Assembly (NCBI RefSeq): GCF_000816495.1
Contig: NZ_JXBK01000001.1
Coordinates: forward strand, 1,927,512 to 1,991,511
Reading direction: 5' to 3'
DNA from: Acinetobacter harbinensis
Lineage (GTDB): Bacteria; Pseudomonadota; Gammaproteobacteria; Pseudomonadales; Moraxellaceae
Length of the DNA: 64,000 nt
Under the pieces are notes generated by a model. The model had not been told where the DNA came from. It did no database searches and saw only the letters and a list, made by a program, of their open reading frames with translations. This document shows, piece by piece, positions 8,940-18,059 of the stretch. A program made the position numbers and the translations under genes. Positions within the stretch are counted from its first letter, which is position 1, and each line of letters starts with the position of its first letter.

Positions 8940-10034
8940 CTATTTTTTAAATGGGAACGCAAATTTAACAATACGTTTAATCACGCTACCATACTGCTTA
9001 ACCAAACTGGCATTGTTGTAGTTCAAACCATATTTCTCACAAACCGCTTGTACTTTCGGTGCGATTGCACGATAGCGGCGGGCTGGAATATCTGGATATA
9101 AATGATGTTCAATTTGATGACTTAAATGACCGGTCAAAATATGGAACGCCTCTGAACCGGTTAGATTGGATGAGCCACGGATCTGACGCATATACCAATG
9201 TCCACGGCTTTCATCTTTAAGGACATTCTTTGGAAAAACTTCTACATCTTTGGTGAAGTGACCACAAAAAATGATACTAAACGTCCAAAGATTACGAATG
9301 CCATTGGCCACCAAATTACCGGTTAAAACCGGTAGCGCAGCAGGGCCGGCAATCAGTGGGAAAAATATATAATCTTTAAAGAGTTTTTTGCCCATTTTTC
9401 GCTGTAAAGGCGCCCACTCTTGTTTTAACTCTTGTTTGCTTTTACGTCCCATCCACACTTTGCCCAATTCAAGATTTTGAATGGCAACGCCCCATTGGAA
9501 TAGCGCAGCAAACGGAATCGCATAAAGTGGTTGTAACAAATAGCCCGCTTTCCAACGTTGCTCAGGGAAAAGGCGCAATAAACCATAGCCAATATCATCA
9601 TCCATCCCTTTAATATTGGTATAGGTATGATGTTTAAAATTGTGGGTTTCACGCCAATTGTCTGCGGTACCAACAATATCCCACTCATAACTTGGACCAT
9701 GGAATTTCGGATCGTTCATCCAGTCGTATTGACCGTGCATGACATTATGACCCAACTCCATATTTTCCATAATTTTGGCAAAACTTAATAAACCGGTGCC
9801 TAAGACCCATGCCGGTGGAAACCAACCTGCAAATAAACAGGCGCGACCGGCAAGTGAGCTATAACGCACAGTAGAGTAGACACGGCGAATATATTTGGCA
9901 TCTTTTTCGCCAATATCATCTAATTCTTGTTGTTTAATTTCATCCAACTCGCGCGCTAAACCATCTAATTGAGATGGCGTCAACTCGCCGTTTTTAGGAT
10001 TTTTAAAATATTGCATTTTAACGGGCATATTCAT
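8940..10034 (-). CDS. Fatty acid desaturase, DesB-like
   Basis: Membrane di-iron desaturase of 364 residues that inserts a double bond into acyl chains. The three histidine boxes are intact: HNVMH near residue 96, HNFKHH near 131 and HQIEHH near 308. Hydrophobic segments flank them. The gene starts 14 nt after the end of the ferredoxin-reductase gene, which would supply electrons, and a TetR regulator is divergent. The trio matches the Pseudomonas aeruginosa desB-desC-desT arrangement, where DesB is an acyl-CoA delta-9 desaturase; transfer of that specificity here is inference. Confidence 0.9.
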   Translation of the reverse strand: MNMPVKMQYFKNPKNGELTPSQLDGLARELDEIKQQELDDIGEKDAKYIRRVYSTVRYSSLAGRACLFAGWFPPAWVLGTGLLSFAKIMENMELGHNVMHGQYDWMNDPKFHGPSYEWDIVGTADNWRETHNFKHHTYTNIKGMDDDIGYGLLRLFPEQRWKAGYLLQPLYAIPFAALFQWGVAIQNLELGKVWMGRKSKQELKQEWAPLQRKMGKKLFKDYIFFPLIAGPAALPVLTGNLVANGIRNLWTFSIIFCGHFTKDVEVFPKNVLKDESRGHWYMRQIRGSSNLTGSEAFHILTGHLSHQIEHHLYPDIPARRYRAIAPKVQAVCEKYGLNYNNASLVKQYGSVIKRIVKFAFPFKK

Positions 10035-10048
10035 AATATTTAACTCAC

Positions 10049-11113
10049 TTATAAATCAATGATGAGATCAGACTGCGCTGAATTAACACATATTTTCAAC
10101 AGGTTGCCCGGCTCTGTATTTTCTCCACCATCGACCAAGTTTTTAGTTGAACCTTCCACTTTATTACATACACATTTATGACAGATTCCCATTCGGCAAC
10201 CATGTCTTGGTTTTATATTTTGTTGCTCTAAACTGCTTAAAATCGATTGCCCTTTGGGAATGATCAGTACTTTTTTAGATTTAAGCAGGGTCACATTAAC
10301 AAAACCGCTTTCGGCTGCCGCTAAGCTAGACAAGCTAAAGGCTTCACTCTTGAAATTTTGCGCCGTAGTAAACAACTGTTCAGCTTGAACCACAAATCCT
10401 GATGGGCCACACGCATACACGGCACTGTGTTCAAGATTTGAAATTAAGTCAGCATGAGCTCCATTTAAGCGTTCACCAGCATCTTTTTCTTGGGTATAAA
10501 AAATCTGATATGAAAAATTTGGATACTGCTGCGCCAACGCTTCAAATTGCGGTTTAAAGGCAGCATCAGCATAACAGCTGACCCAATACAATAACTGTAC
10601 AGGTGCTTGCGTCATTTGCTCATTTTTTACCAAGGCTTGAAACAAACTCCACATCGGGGTAATACCGCTACCTGCGGCCAGCAATACCAAGGGCTGTGGC
10701 TGTTCGGGTAATTGCATATCACCATAGGGCTGCCCGAATTCCAGAATATCACCGACATTTGTGTGGGTTGCTAACCAAGAACTCACTTTACCTTGTGGCA
10801 CAGCTTTGACTGTCAACATGACATGTTGCGCATCGAGTTGGGTCAAACTGTAACTGCGTTCATAGCGGATACCGTTGATATTGACAAAAATTGGATGATG
10901 CTGCCCTGCTTGTCCCATTTTAAAATGGCGATTGCACTGCAAGGTTAAACTGACCATATGCTCAGCACGTTGCTCTTTGGCCACCACTTTGCCTAAGGCT
11001 TGATTTAACGACCAAAGGGAATTCATTTTTTGTAGCCAAAAATTAGCCGCATGCTGATCAATATTTTCAGCCAAGGTATTTAAGGGAGATTTCATTTTTT
11101 CTAAAACATGCAT
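10049..11113 (-). CDS. Ferredoxin reductase partner of the desaturase, DesC-like
   Basis: Electron-transfer flavoprotein of about 354 residues. An FAD-binding barrel contains RYERSYSLT, and a NAD(P)-binding domain carries LLAAGSGITPMWS and YACGPSGF. The C-terminal plant-type [2Fe-2S] domain holds HGCRMGICHKC and a last Cys in LLKICVNS. It would carry electrons from NAD(P)H to the downstream desaturase. The frame opens with a GTG at 11125, but the ATG at 11113 fits better, because a TATAAT on this strand at 11143-11148 would leave only a very short leader for the GTG. Transcription probably starts inside or next to the inverted-repeat operator. Confidence 0.88.
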   Translation of the reverse strand: MHVLEKMKSPLNTLAENIDQHAANFWLQKMNSLWSLNQALGKVVAKEQRAEHMVSLTLQCNRHFKMGQAGQHHPIFVNINGIRYERSYSLTQLDAQHVMLTVKAVPQGKVSSWLATHTNVGDILEFGQPYGDMQLPEQPQPLVLLAAGSGITPMWSLFQALVKNEQMTQAPVQLLYWVSCYADAAFKPQFEALAQQYPNFSYQIFYTQEKDAGERLNGAHADLISNLEHSAVYACGPSGFVVQAEQLFTTAQNFKSEAFSLSSLAAAESGFVNVTLLKSKKVLIIPKGQSILSSLEQQNIKPRHGCRMGICHKCVCNKVEGSTKNLVDGGENTEPGNLLKICVNSAQSDLIIDL

Positions 11114-11142
11114 AGTGATTACCACGCGATTGGACTTTAATT

Positions 11143-11181
11143 ATTATACACATGTATATATATTTGTATATACATGTGTAT
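11143..11181. promoter_or_regulatory. Inverted-repeat operator and -10 box of the desaturase operon
   Basis: Perfect 15-bp arms ATACACATGTATATA at 11146-11160 and its complement at 11167-11181 are separated by 6 nt. Each arm contains an ACATGT palindrome, so it may bind two TetR dimers. On the minus strand a TATAAT at 11143-11148 overlaps the left arm, which suits repression by steric block. It lies between the divergent TetR and reductase genes, so autoregulation is also likely. Confidence 0.8.
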
Positions 11182-11252
11182 TATTTCTATTCATTTCCCA
11201 AGTGAAGTAGCAAGCGCTATACTATAGGAGTATCTCTAATGCTTTGAAAAAT

Positions 11253-11948
11253 ATGAATCCATCTGCAATTGAAAAAAATGTTGATGCCAGTTGTTATGAA
11301 AAAAAATCCCTCCAACCCGCCGTTGTAATACGTACTGTGGGTCGAAAAGCCACCATAACCAAAGAAGAATTATTCCAAGCTGCGTTAAGTTTAATTGGCC
11401 CGCAAAAAAGTATTTCCTCTTTAAGCTTACGTGAAGTTGCACGCCAAGCAGGGATTGCACCGAATAGTTTTTATCGACATTTTAAAGACATAGATGAACT
11501 GGCCATCGAACTGATTGATCGTTCAGGTCATGTATTGCGTCAAATTTTGCATCAAGCACGCTTAAAAGCCTCGAAACAAAACAGTATTATTCGTAGCTCT
11601 GTAGAGGTTTTTATTGAACAGCTCGATGCGGATGAGGGCAATTTAAGTTTATTGCTACGAGAAGCCTATACGGGCTCTGCCTCTTATAAATTGGCAGTCG
11701 AACGCCAACTTAATTATTTTCAACAAGAGTTACAAGACGACCTGATTCGTTTAGAGCGCTTGAATAACAGCAAGTTATATCATCCAGATTTGGTCGCCAA
11801 AGCCATCACCCAGTTGGTGTTTAATATGGGGGCAAAAATGATTGATATTTCTTTAGTTGAACGTAAAGAAACTGCGGAACACACCATGATTATGATCCGC
11901 ATGATTTTAGAAGGTGCGCGTCACTTAGATGAAGCTCGAATTCGCTAA
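11253..11948 (+). CDS. TetR-family regulator, DesT/FabR-like
   Basis: A 231-residue regulator. Its helix-turn-helix lies after a ~30-residue polar N-terminal extension: LSLREVARQAGIAPNSFYRHF at about residues 57-77. The larger C-terminal ligand domain is helical. Members next to desaturase genes (DesT, FabR) sense the saturated to unsaturated acyl-CoA or acyl-ACP balance and repress desaturase genes; the divergent position here supports that role. An in-frame TTG at 11244 is an alternative start; the GGAG at 11227-11230 is nearer to it, so the start is uncertain by three codons. Confidence 0.85.
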   Translation: MNPSAIEKNVDASCYEKKSLQPAVVIRTVGRKATITKEELFQAALSLIGPQKSISSLSLREVARQAGIAPNSFYRHFKDIDELAIELIDRSGHVLRQILHQARLKASKQNSIIRSSVEVFIEQLDADEGNLSLLLREAYTGSASYKLAVERQLNYFQQELQDDLIRLERLNNSKLYHPDLVAKAITQLVFNMGAKMIDISLVERKETAEHTMIMIRMILEGARHLDEARIR

Positions 11949-11994
11949 GCAGTAACCATTAAGATGACGGCTATGGAGAAATCATCCTTCAGCT

Positions 11995-12804
11995 TTAATC
12001 CTGTTTTTGTGCAGCAATGATTTTTTTCACCAACGCGGCCGTCTTATCTGGCTGTTCCAACGGGAACATATGCCCGCCTTGCATCAAACTATAGTCAATT
12101 TGATAGGTCTTTTGCATGGCCTGCGGAAAACCTTGCTTATAAAAGGGACTCTGCTCTGCACTGATCAGATGTACTGGCACGTTCGGTGCTTTTCTTGGCG
12201 TACGCCACCACCACGCAGGAACGGTACGGAAAATTTCCGCTTCCAGTACTTTAGGCACAGTTAAGGTGAGTCCACCACGGATGGTATCTTCCTTCAATCC
12301 ACATTCCAAAAAGTCCTGAAAACAGGCTTCATCAAAATGCCGAAATAAGGCATTGTGACGCATAGATTGATAGGCATGATTGTAATCCGGCCAATGATCA
12401 GTGCGCTTTAAGGTCAGTCCTGCCGGAGTAAATTGATTAACTGCTTTTAGACCCAGTTTTTGCACCAACTCAAATACGATAGATTTTGAGCCAATCACAA
12501 AAGGTGGATCCATAATCACCAATTGAGAAAACAAATCAGGGCGTTTATAGGCACTCATTAAGGTTAACAATGAACCAAAGGAATGCCCCAAGCCCACCAC
12601 TTTTCGACCATCAAATTGTTGTTCAATATCATCAATTATTTGATCGACCAAATAACGCCAATCGTGATTAATCGGATATTGTGCATCCATCGCAATCATT
12701 GGAATGGCTTTTAATTCAAAGTCAGCATTAAAATGCTTAAAAAACTGTTGGTAACTGTGAGCAGGAATACCATTGGCATGGGTAAAATGAAGTGCTGTTT
12801 TCAT
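11995..12804 (-). CDS. Alpha/beta hydrolase
   Basis: Predicted serine hydrolase of 269 residues with no signal peptide. The nucleophile elbow GLGHSFG lies near residue 92 and a likely catalytic His is in GGHMFPLE near residue 245; an acid around HLISAEQSPF would complete the triad. The N-terminal FTHANGIP segment is the usual oxyanion region. The substrate cannot be told from the sequence. It is convergent with the TetR gene and monocistronic. Confidence 0.85.
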   Translation of the reverse strand: MKTALHFTHANGIPAHSYQQFFKHFNADFELKAIPMIAMDAQYPINHDWRYLVDQIIDDIEQQFDGRKVVGLGHSFGSLLTLMSAYKRPDLFSQLVIMDPPFVIGSKSIVFELVQKLGLKAVNQFTPAGLTLKRTDHWPDYNHAYQSMRHNALFRHFDEACFQDFLECGLKEDTIRGGLTLTVPKVLEAEIFRTVPAWWWRTPRKAPNVPVHLISAEQSPFYKQGFPQAMQKTYQIDYSLMQGGHMFPLEQPDKTAALVKKIIAAQKQD

Positions 12805-12956
12805 ATTATATTCATCTAATGATGCAGCTTAAACGAAATTAAGCCCTTAAGAAGATTCAGCTTACGCAAAAATTGCTTCAAATTAAATGAATAAACTCAA
12901 GATAAGCTGACTTAAGCGTCGTTTTTGACTTTTCTTCACTTTATCTTCTGATCGAG

Positions 12957-13223
12957 TTATTTTTGTGACACCACCAAGGCTTGATTGGCTAAGAAAGTTG
13001 CACCGCAAGTGGTTTTATCACCCACAATAACCACAGCACGCCCTTGCACCACAGTAGACTGATCGGCAGCAACCGCTGCAACCATCACTTTACATTTTGG
13101 GCAAAAATGTTTCATGCCGTTTAAATGTACCGCAATGCCATTGATGGTAAAGGTATTTTCACACTCTGTGACAATGCCGCCGTGCGAGGTATTGGAGCCT
13201 AAAGTAATTAATGCTTTCATCAT
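12957..13223 (-). CDS. PAAR-domain protein
   Basis: An 88-residue protein covering a single PAAR repeat domain: SHGGIV near the N-terminus, a central HFCPKC, and a GDKTTCGATFL segment near the end. PAAR proteins cap the VgrG spike of type VI secretion systems and may carry effectors. This one has no effector extension and no vgrG, hcp or adaptor gene nearby, so it is an orphan tip protein in this window. Two Cys pairs and His residues could bind the metal seen in the PAAR tip. Confidence 0.85.
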   Translation of the reverse strand: MMKALITLGSNTSHGGIVTECENTFTINGIAVHLNGMKHFCPKCKVMVAAVAADQSTVVQGRAVVIVGDKTTCGATFLANQALVVSQK

Positions 13224-13473
13224 TCTTATTTCTAGTTATTCAACTTGAGGGAATTTTACACGATCCAGATTCTTTACTCCAATCTGATGCAACTTTTTCT
13301 GCTTTACTGACGCAAATGATGTAAAAACACTAAAATTTAAATCTTAACGGCTCATGACTATAAGTAAATATAATCAATCAAAGAATAGAAATGCTTGGAT
13401 TATTTTAATGTCAAAGTCTGAATTAAAGCGCTAGAATCGTTAAATAATTCAAAAGTATGTGTGCGCGTCTTTT

Positions 13474-15021
13474 ATGGATTCTTTAATCAATAACAAGCAA
13501 TTGGCACTTTTTAATCAGACCTTACTTGAAGCTTTTCAACACTTCAAGATTCGGCTAGATTCACATTCCAGCGCGCCTGTTGAATTAAAAGTTGAACCAT
13601 TTTTTGAGCTGACAGCCGATCCGAAACAACAATCGATTTGGTGCATCCACGCCTACTATAAACCGCTCGCCGCGCTGTTGCCTTCTACCGAAATTTATCA
13701 GTTTTTATGTCGGCTGTTACAGCATAGAGAGATTACCACGCAAGATCGTCAAGAATTCATCAGCATTGTTTGTCATTACACACAAAATCAGCTGTGTGAT
13801 GATATGAATCAAGCACAATTGTTTGCCTGTTATCGTGCGGTCATGGCAAGTCTTTCTGGCCAAGCTCGCCAAGAGAATAATCACGAGATATCTCAACCCA
13901 TCCTCATAGATGCTCAAAATCTACTGGATTATGCCAATCATGCTTGCCTGCAAATACGCCAAGTGCTGCTTGACCATTTTTCTCAAACTGAAATTCTGCG
14001 TTGGTATTTTTTAATCTATCATAATTTTACCCCACGAAGTTATTACCTATTTGAACAGTCGTTATTGCCGGTTCTGCCTGAATTACGGCGCTGGGAAATG
14101 GAACATCCCAATCGTGCAGTATGGTTCTTATTCTTTAAAGATTTAGATCATATTTCAGATCCGAGCTATTTTAGCTATGTGCATTTAATGAGCTTACAGC
14201 ATCTGGGTAGCCCTATTTTTCAGCATCAAGGTCATATCAAAAAATTATTTGCTTTGCCAAGCGAACAATTTATTCAAACCTTACAACTGGCTTTTAATAG
14301 CAGCGTTGAACGTCCTTATTTAGCGATGATTTTAATCAAAATCACTTTAGAAGCTACGCCTGAGCAATTAGAGCAATTCAGTTCTTTAAGCTATTGCTTG
14401 GCGATGGATCATCAATATGATTATCAACCGGCATATATTGAACAATATGTGCATGCTTTAAAGCTCTCCTTGGAATGCTTTATGGCTGCCAATCAAGCAT
14501 TCGAATTGGAATTCACCCTAAATGACTTTTTCTTTGGCAATCAAATTCAGCATAACATGCAAACCAATCTGCCCAATATTGCCTTGGTACATCCTAAAAT
14601 GACTTTGAAAAGCGCAGCCAAACACAGCAATGCTTGGCATCGTTTAAGTCAACATTTACAAGTCCAACAACATGCTTTTACTTTTGCACCATATCAACTG
14701 GAAATGCATGAAGCACAATTTGAACTGATCCATTTACCTGAGCAATTACAAGCAGAAGCACAGCAGATGCAACACTGCGTACTGAGTTACGCCCAAAGAC
14801 TAAGTGAGGAACGTTATTATTGTTTCCGCGTTCATTATGCCGATTTTCGAGGCACGCTAGGTGTGGTTTATCATCCTGAACATGCCACATATGAACTGAA
14901 TCAACTGATGGGCATACGTAACACGCCGGCACCTGAACACCTACTGCGTATTGCCCAAGTCTTTACGCATCACCTAACTGTGGAAGATATCGTGTTTCAA
15001 AATCTAGCGGCCAATAGCTAG
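13474..15021 (+). CDS. Hypothetical protein with a PcfJ-like C-terminal segment
   Basis: A 515-residue soluble protein that is His/Gln-rich and mostly helical. I do not recognise the N-terminal 400 residues. Near residue 430 the segment QAEAQQMQHCVLSYAQR, followed by YYCFRVHY and GTLGVVY, resembles the PcfJ-like domain, in which a small-residue/His-Cys-Val core precedes a beta strand. PcfJ-like proteins are found on plasmids and mobile DNA and their function is unknown. The frame is open from a GTG at 13459; the ATG at 13474 is preferred, although neither has a clear ribosome-binding site. It ends in a bidirectional terminator shared with rapA. Confidence 0.7.
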   Translation: MDSLINNKQLALFNQTLLEAFQHFKIRLDSHSSAPVELKVEPFFELTADPKQQSIWCIHAYYKPLAALLPSTEIYQFLCRLLQHREITTQDRQEFISIVCHYTQNQLCDDMNQAQLFACYRAVMASLSGQARQENNHEISQPILIDAQNLLDYANHACLQIRQVLLDHFSQTEILRWYFLIYHNFTPRSYYLFEQSLLPVLPELRRWEMEHPNRAVWFLFFKDLDHISDPSYFSYVHLMSLQHLGSPIFQHQGHIKKLFALPSEQFIQTLQLAFNSSVERPYLAMILIKITLEATPEQLEQFSSLSYCLAMDHQYDYQPAYIEQYVHALKLSLECFMAANQAFELEFTLNDFFFGNQIQHNMQTNLPNIALVHPKMTLKSAAKHSNAWHRLSQHLQVQQHAFTFAPYQLEMHEAQFELIHLPEQLQAEAQQMQHCVLSYAQRLSEERYYCFRVHYADFRGTLGVVYHPEHATYELNQLMGIRNTPAPEHLLRIAQVFTHHLTVEDIVFQNLAANS

Positions 15022-15041
15022 CGCGGTCTATCTAGGCATAA

Positions 15042-15065
15042 AAAAAGCACCCGAAGGTGCTTTTT
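15042..15065. terminator. Bidirectional terminator
   Basis: A 10-bp stem AAAAAGCACC / GGTGCTTTTT with a CGAA tetraloop lies between the convergent hypothetical gene and rapA. T tracts are present on both strands. Confidence 0.9.
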
Positions 15066-15078
15066 AAGGGCTGATAAA

Positions 15079-17907
15079 TTAAGGTTTAACCACCACCAAC
15101 ACTTGAATGGCTTCAGCCGTCACCGACAAACCATCGAGTAAGCCAATCCCTTGTTTTTGAAGACGCTGTAAACGAGAAATTTCATCTTCACGAATACTTG
15201 GATTAAACTGCTTTAAATAGGTTAAACGATCAATTTCATATTGCCATTTGTTGCCATACACTTCTTTCGCTTGTTGCTTAAAGTTCGGCAATGCCGCTTT
15301 GGCAATATCGAGCGCTTGATTATAACGCTCTTCAATAAGATCACGGCGCGCTTTAACCACCTGACGGCAACTGTTGCTATCTAAATGATGTAAATACGGC
15401 TTTAAAATACTTGAATCAATTTTAGCCGATAAATCTTGCCCTGTTTCACTGAGCAATACACGAATCATTTGCTGCGGTAAGCTAGAAGGTAAGTTTAACG
15501 CTTTGGGTGCAATCACATCCACTTTAAACCAAACTTCCAACAAGACCGAACCTTGTTTAAGTGCATTAGATTTTAACAGCGCTACGTTGGTACTGCCAAA
15601 ACCTTGCGTATTAATCATCTCCATCACACTTTCAGTGAAAGGATGTTCAAGGGTCAAATACTGGGCATCTTCACGTAGTTGTGCTTGATCACGATAAAAC
15701 GTTGCGGTCATGCCATCTTCATCAAGCGACAAACCTTGCACTTGCATTTGATCGGTAGGCTTAATGATCACTGTGCCATTGCTTTGCTCATCAAAATCAA
15801 TATTGGTGGCGGCCATGAAACGTTTAATAAACACCGGCAATGGTGAATTATCGTCATAATCTTCAAGTGCTTGTACAATTTCTTGTGCCACAATCGGACG
15901 ACATGAGTTGTATTCTAGCAAACGGTCACGCCCTGCTTGTAGTTCAGACTCTAAGGCTTCACGCTGTACACCGACATCGTCAAGCAAGTCTTCAAACTGT
16001 TGACCTAAGTCGGCCACCAAGCAGTTTTTTAAGGGCACAATAAAGTTTTCTTGTAGCGTTTGCGCAGTTGGCGAGATATTACTAAAGATATTTAAACCTT
16101 CGTTATACCAACGGAACATGCGCTCTTGCGCAGTACCAGCCAAATAAGGCACATGAATTTGAATACGATTTTCTTGACCAATCCGGTCTAAACGGCCAAT
16201 TCGCTGTTCTAAAACGTCAGGGTTGATTGGTAAATCAAACAAGATGAGATCTGAGGCAAACTGGAAGTTACGGCCTTCTGAACCAATTTCAGAACACAAT
16301 AAGATTTGTGCGCCATAGGAATCTTCAGCAAAATACGCGGCGGCCTGATCGCGTTCAAGCAAGCTCATGCCTTCATGGAACATGGCGGTACGAATACCCG
16401 CATGTAAACGTAGGACGTTTTCTAAGGCTTCAACCACCGGGCCACTGCGAGCAATCAGCAATACTTTTTTATGTTTAAGCGCAGTACGCAGCATTTCCAT
16501 CAACCACATCACACGTGGATCGTTTTCCATCCATGCGCCATCCAGCTGAGCTTCTTCAGGCCACATTTGTTCACGTAATTTACCGTCTTTTGACCATGTT
16601 GCAGGTGCAGCTAAAGCCACAGGTTGACAGTCACGTCCCGGGAAACCTTGAATCGCTTCACGGGTATTACGGAATAAAATACGTCCGGTACCATGACGAT
16701 CTAACAATTCATGAATCGCGCGAAAACGTTGCTCTGGCTCATCTTGAATACTATGCCCAAGCAACGCCTGAATAGCAGATAAATGTTCTGGCTCTAAAGG
16801 TAGGTCAGACATCAACACTTCAGCAATTTTAGCGGTGTGATGATACTGCTCTTCTTCATTTAGGAAACGATCAAGTGAACTAAAGCGCTGCGGATCGAGT
16901 AATCGTAAACGGGCAAAATGACTTTCTACCCCCAATTGTTCTGGGGTTGCAGTCAGCAATAACACACCCGGAGTTTTTTCAGCCAGCTCTTCAATTAAGT
17001 CGTAACGATCGTTGCCGCCCTGTTCTTCACTCCACGTCAAGTGATGCGCTTCATCGACGACCAGTAAATCAAAACCAGCTTCTAAAGCTTGTTCACGTAA
17101 ATCATCGTGATCGACCATTAAGTCTACACTGGCAATAATACATTGCTCAGTTAAAAATGGATTAAAGTCAGGATCATGTTCTTTGATGGACGCAGTACGG
17201 GTTAAATCAAATAAGGAGAATTGCAGATTGAAACGGCGACGCATTTCAATCATCCACTGATATTGCAGTGAATCAGGCACTAAAATCAGAATACGTTCTG
17301 AACGACCTGTTTTGAGCTGTTGATGAATAATGAGGCCCGCTTCAATGGTTTTACCCAAACCCACTTCATCGGCCAGTAATACACGCGGTGCAAAGCGTTG
17401 ACCCACTTCATGGGCAATATACAACTGATGCGGAATAAGGCCGACACGTGCGCCAATCATGCCACGCAGCGGACTTAACTGCATATTGGCTTGCATCAGC
17501 AAAGCTTCAATACGCAAGTCATACCATTCTTTATAATCAATTTGACTGGCCAACAAACGATCTAGTGGTCGCGACAATTGAATATGTGCGCCGACACGCG
17601 TTTCATTTAATGCCTTACGCTCTTCTGTGCCATCGTCTAAAGTACGCATGACGTTATAACGCACCACACCATTGCGATCTTCAAAAGACTCCACCAACCA
17701 TTTGGTGCCTTCTTGGTCTTGTAATTCATCTTTAATATTAAACACAATACGCGATAAGGGCGCATTGCTACGTGCATAGACACGCGTTTCATCACTTTTC
17801 GGAAATAAGATGCTAACCGATCGTTCATCTACATCAATAAGAACCCCTAAACCCAGCTCCGTTTCTGTATCTGATAACCAACGTTGACCAATAGCAAACT
17901 GATGCAA
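15079..17907 (-). CDS. rapA: RNA polymerase-associated ATPase RapA
   Basis: SWI2/SNF2-type ATPase that binds RNA polymerase and promotes its recycling. About 942 residues, close to the 968 of E. coli RapA. Order: an N-terminal Tudor-like region (GQRWLSDTETELGLG), helicase motif I DEVGLGKT near residue 185, motif II DEAH near 288, LLTATPEQLG, a second RecA lobe with SEIGSEGRNFQFA and QRIGRLDRIGQ, then the C-terminal RapA-specific domain. A GTG at 17916 opens the frame, but the TTG at 17907 is chosen: AAAGGTGG sits exactly 5 nt before it, and the resulting N-terminus aligns with E. coli RapA. Confidence 0.93.
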   Translation of the reverse strand: MHQFAIGQRWLSDTETELGLGVLIDVDERSVSILFPKSDETRVYARSNAPLSRIVFNIKDELQDQEGTKWLVESFEDRNGVVRYNVMRTLDDGTEERKALNETRVGAHIQLSRPLDRLLASQIDYKEWYDLRIEALLMQANMQLSPLRGMIGARVGLIPHQLYIAHEVGQRFAPRVLLADEVGLGKTIEAGLIIHQQLKTGRSERILILVPDSLQYQWMIEMRRRFNLQFSLFDLTRTASIKEHDPDFNPFLTEQCIIASVDLMVDHDDLREQALEAGFDLLVVDEAHHLTWSEEQGGNDRYDLIEELAEKTPGVLLLTATPEQLGVESHFARLRLLDPQRFSSLDRFLNEEEQYHHTAKIAEVLMSDLPLEPEHLSAIQALLGHSIQDEPEQRFRAIHELLDRHGTGRILFRNTREAIQGFPGRDCQPVALAAPATWSKDGKLREQMWPEEAQLDGAWMENDPRVMWLMEMLRTALKHKKVLLIARSGPVVEALENVLRLHAGIRTAMFHEGMSLLERDQAAAYFAEDSYGAQILLCSEIGSEGRNFQFASDLILFDLPINPDVLEQRIGRLDRIGQENRIQIHVPYLAGTAQERMFRWYNEGLNIFSNISPTAQTLQENFIVPLKNCLVADLGQQFEDLLDDVGVQREALESELQAGRDRLLEYNSCRPIVAQEIVQALEDYDDNSPLPVFIKRFMAATNIDFDEQSNGTVIIKPTDQMQVQGLSLDEDGMTATFYRDQAQLREDAQYLTLEHPFTESVMEMINTQGFGSTNVALLKSNALKQGSVLLEVWFKVDVIAPKALNLPSSLPQQMIRVLLSETGQDLSAKIDSSILKPYLHHLDSNSCRQVVKARRDLIEERYNQALDIAKAALPNFKQQAKEVYGNKWQYEIDRLTYLKQFNPSIREDEISRLQRLQKQGIGLLDGLSVTAEAIQVLVVVKP

Positions 17908-17911
17908 TTTT

Positions 17912-17920
17912 TCCACCTTT
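17912..17920 (-). promoter_or_regulatory. Ribosome-binding site deciding the rapA start
   Basis: On the minus strand AAAGGTGG at 17913-17920 is followed after 5 nt by a TTG. The alternative GTG start lies inside this motif and would have no ribosome-binding site. Confidence 0.55.
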
Positions 17921-18059
17921 ATTTAAAAATGAGGACACTTATTTTAAGCTTAATACCTGATGGGTATTTGAGCAAAGAAACAGGCCTTTAAGCAATATAT
18001 TTTGACATAAAGCGCACTAAAATGTACGCAAATCCGATAATGATTAAAAAGTTTCTGAC

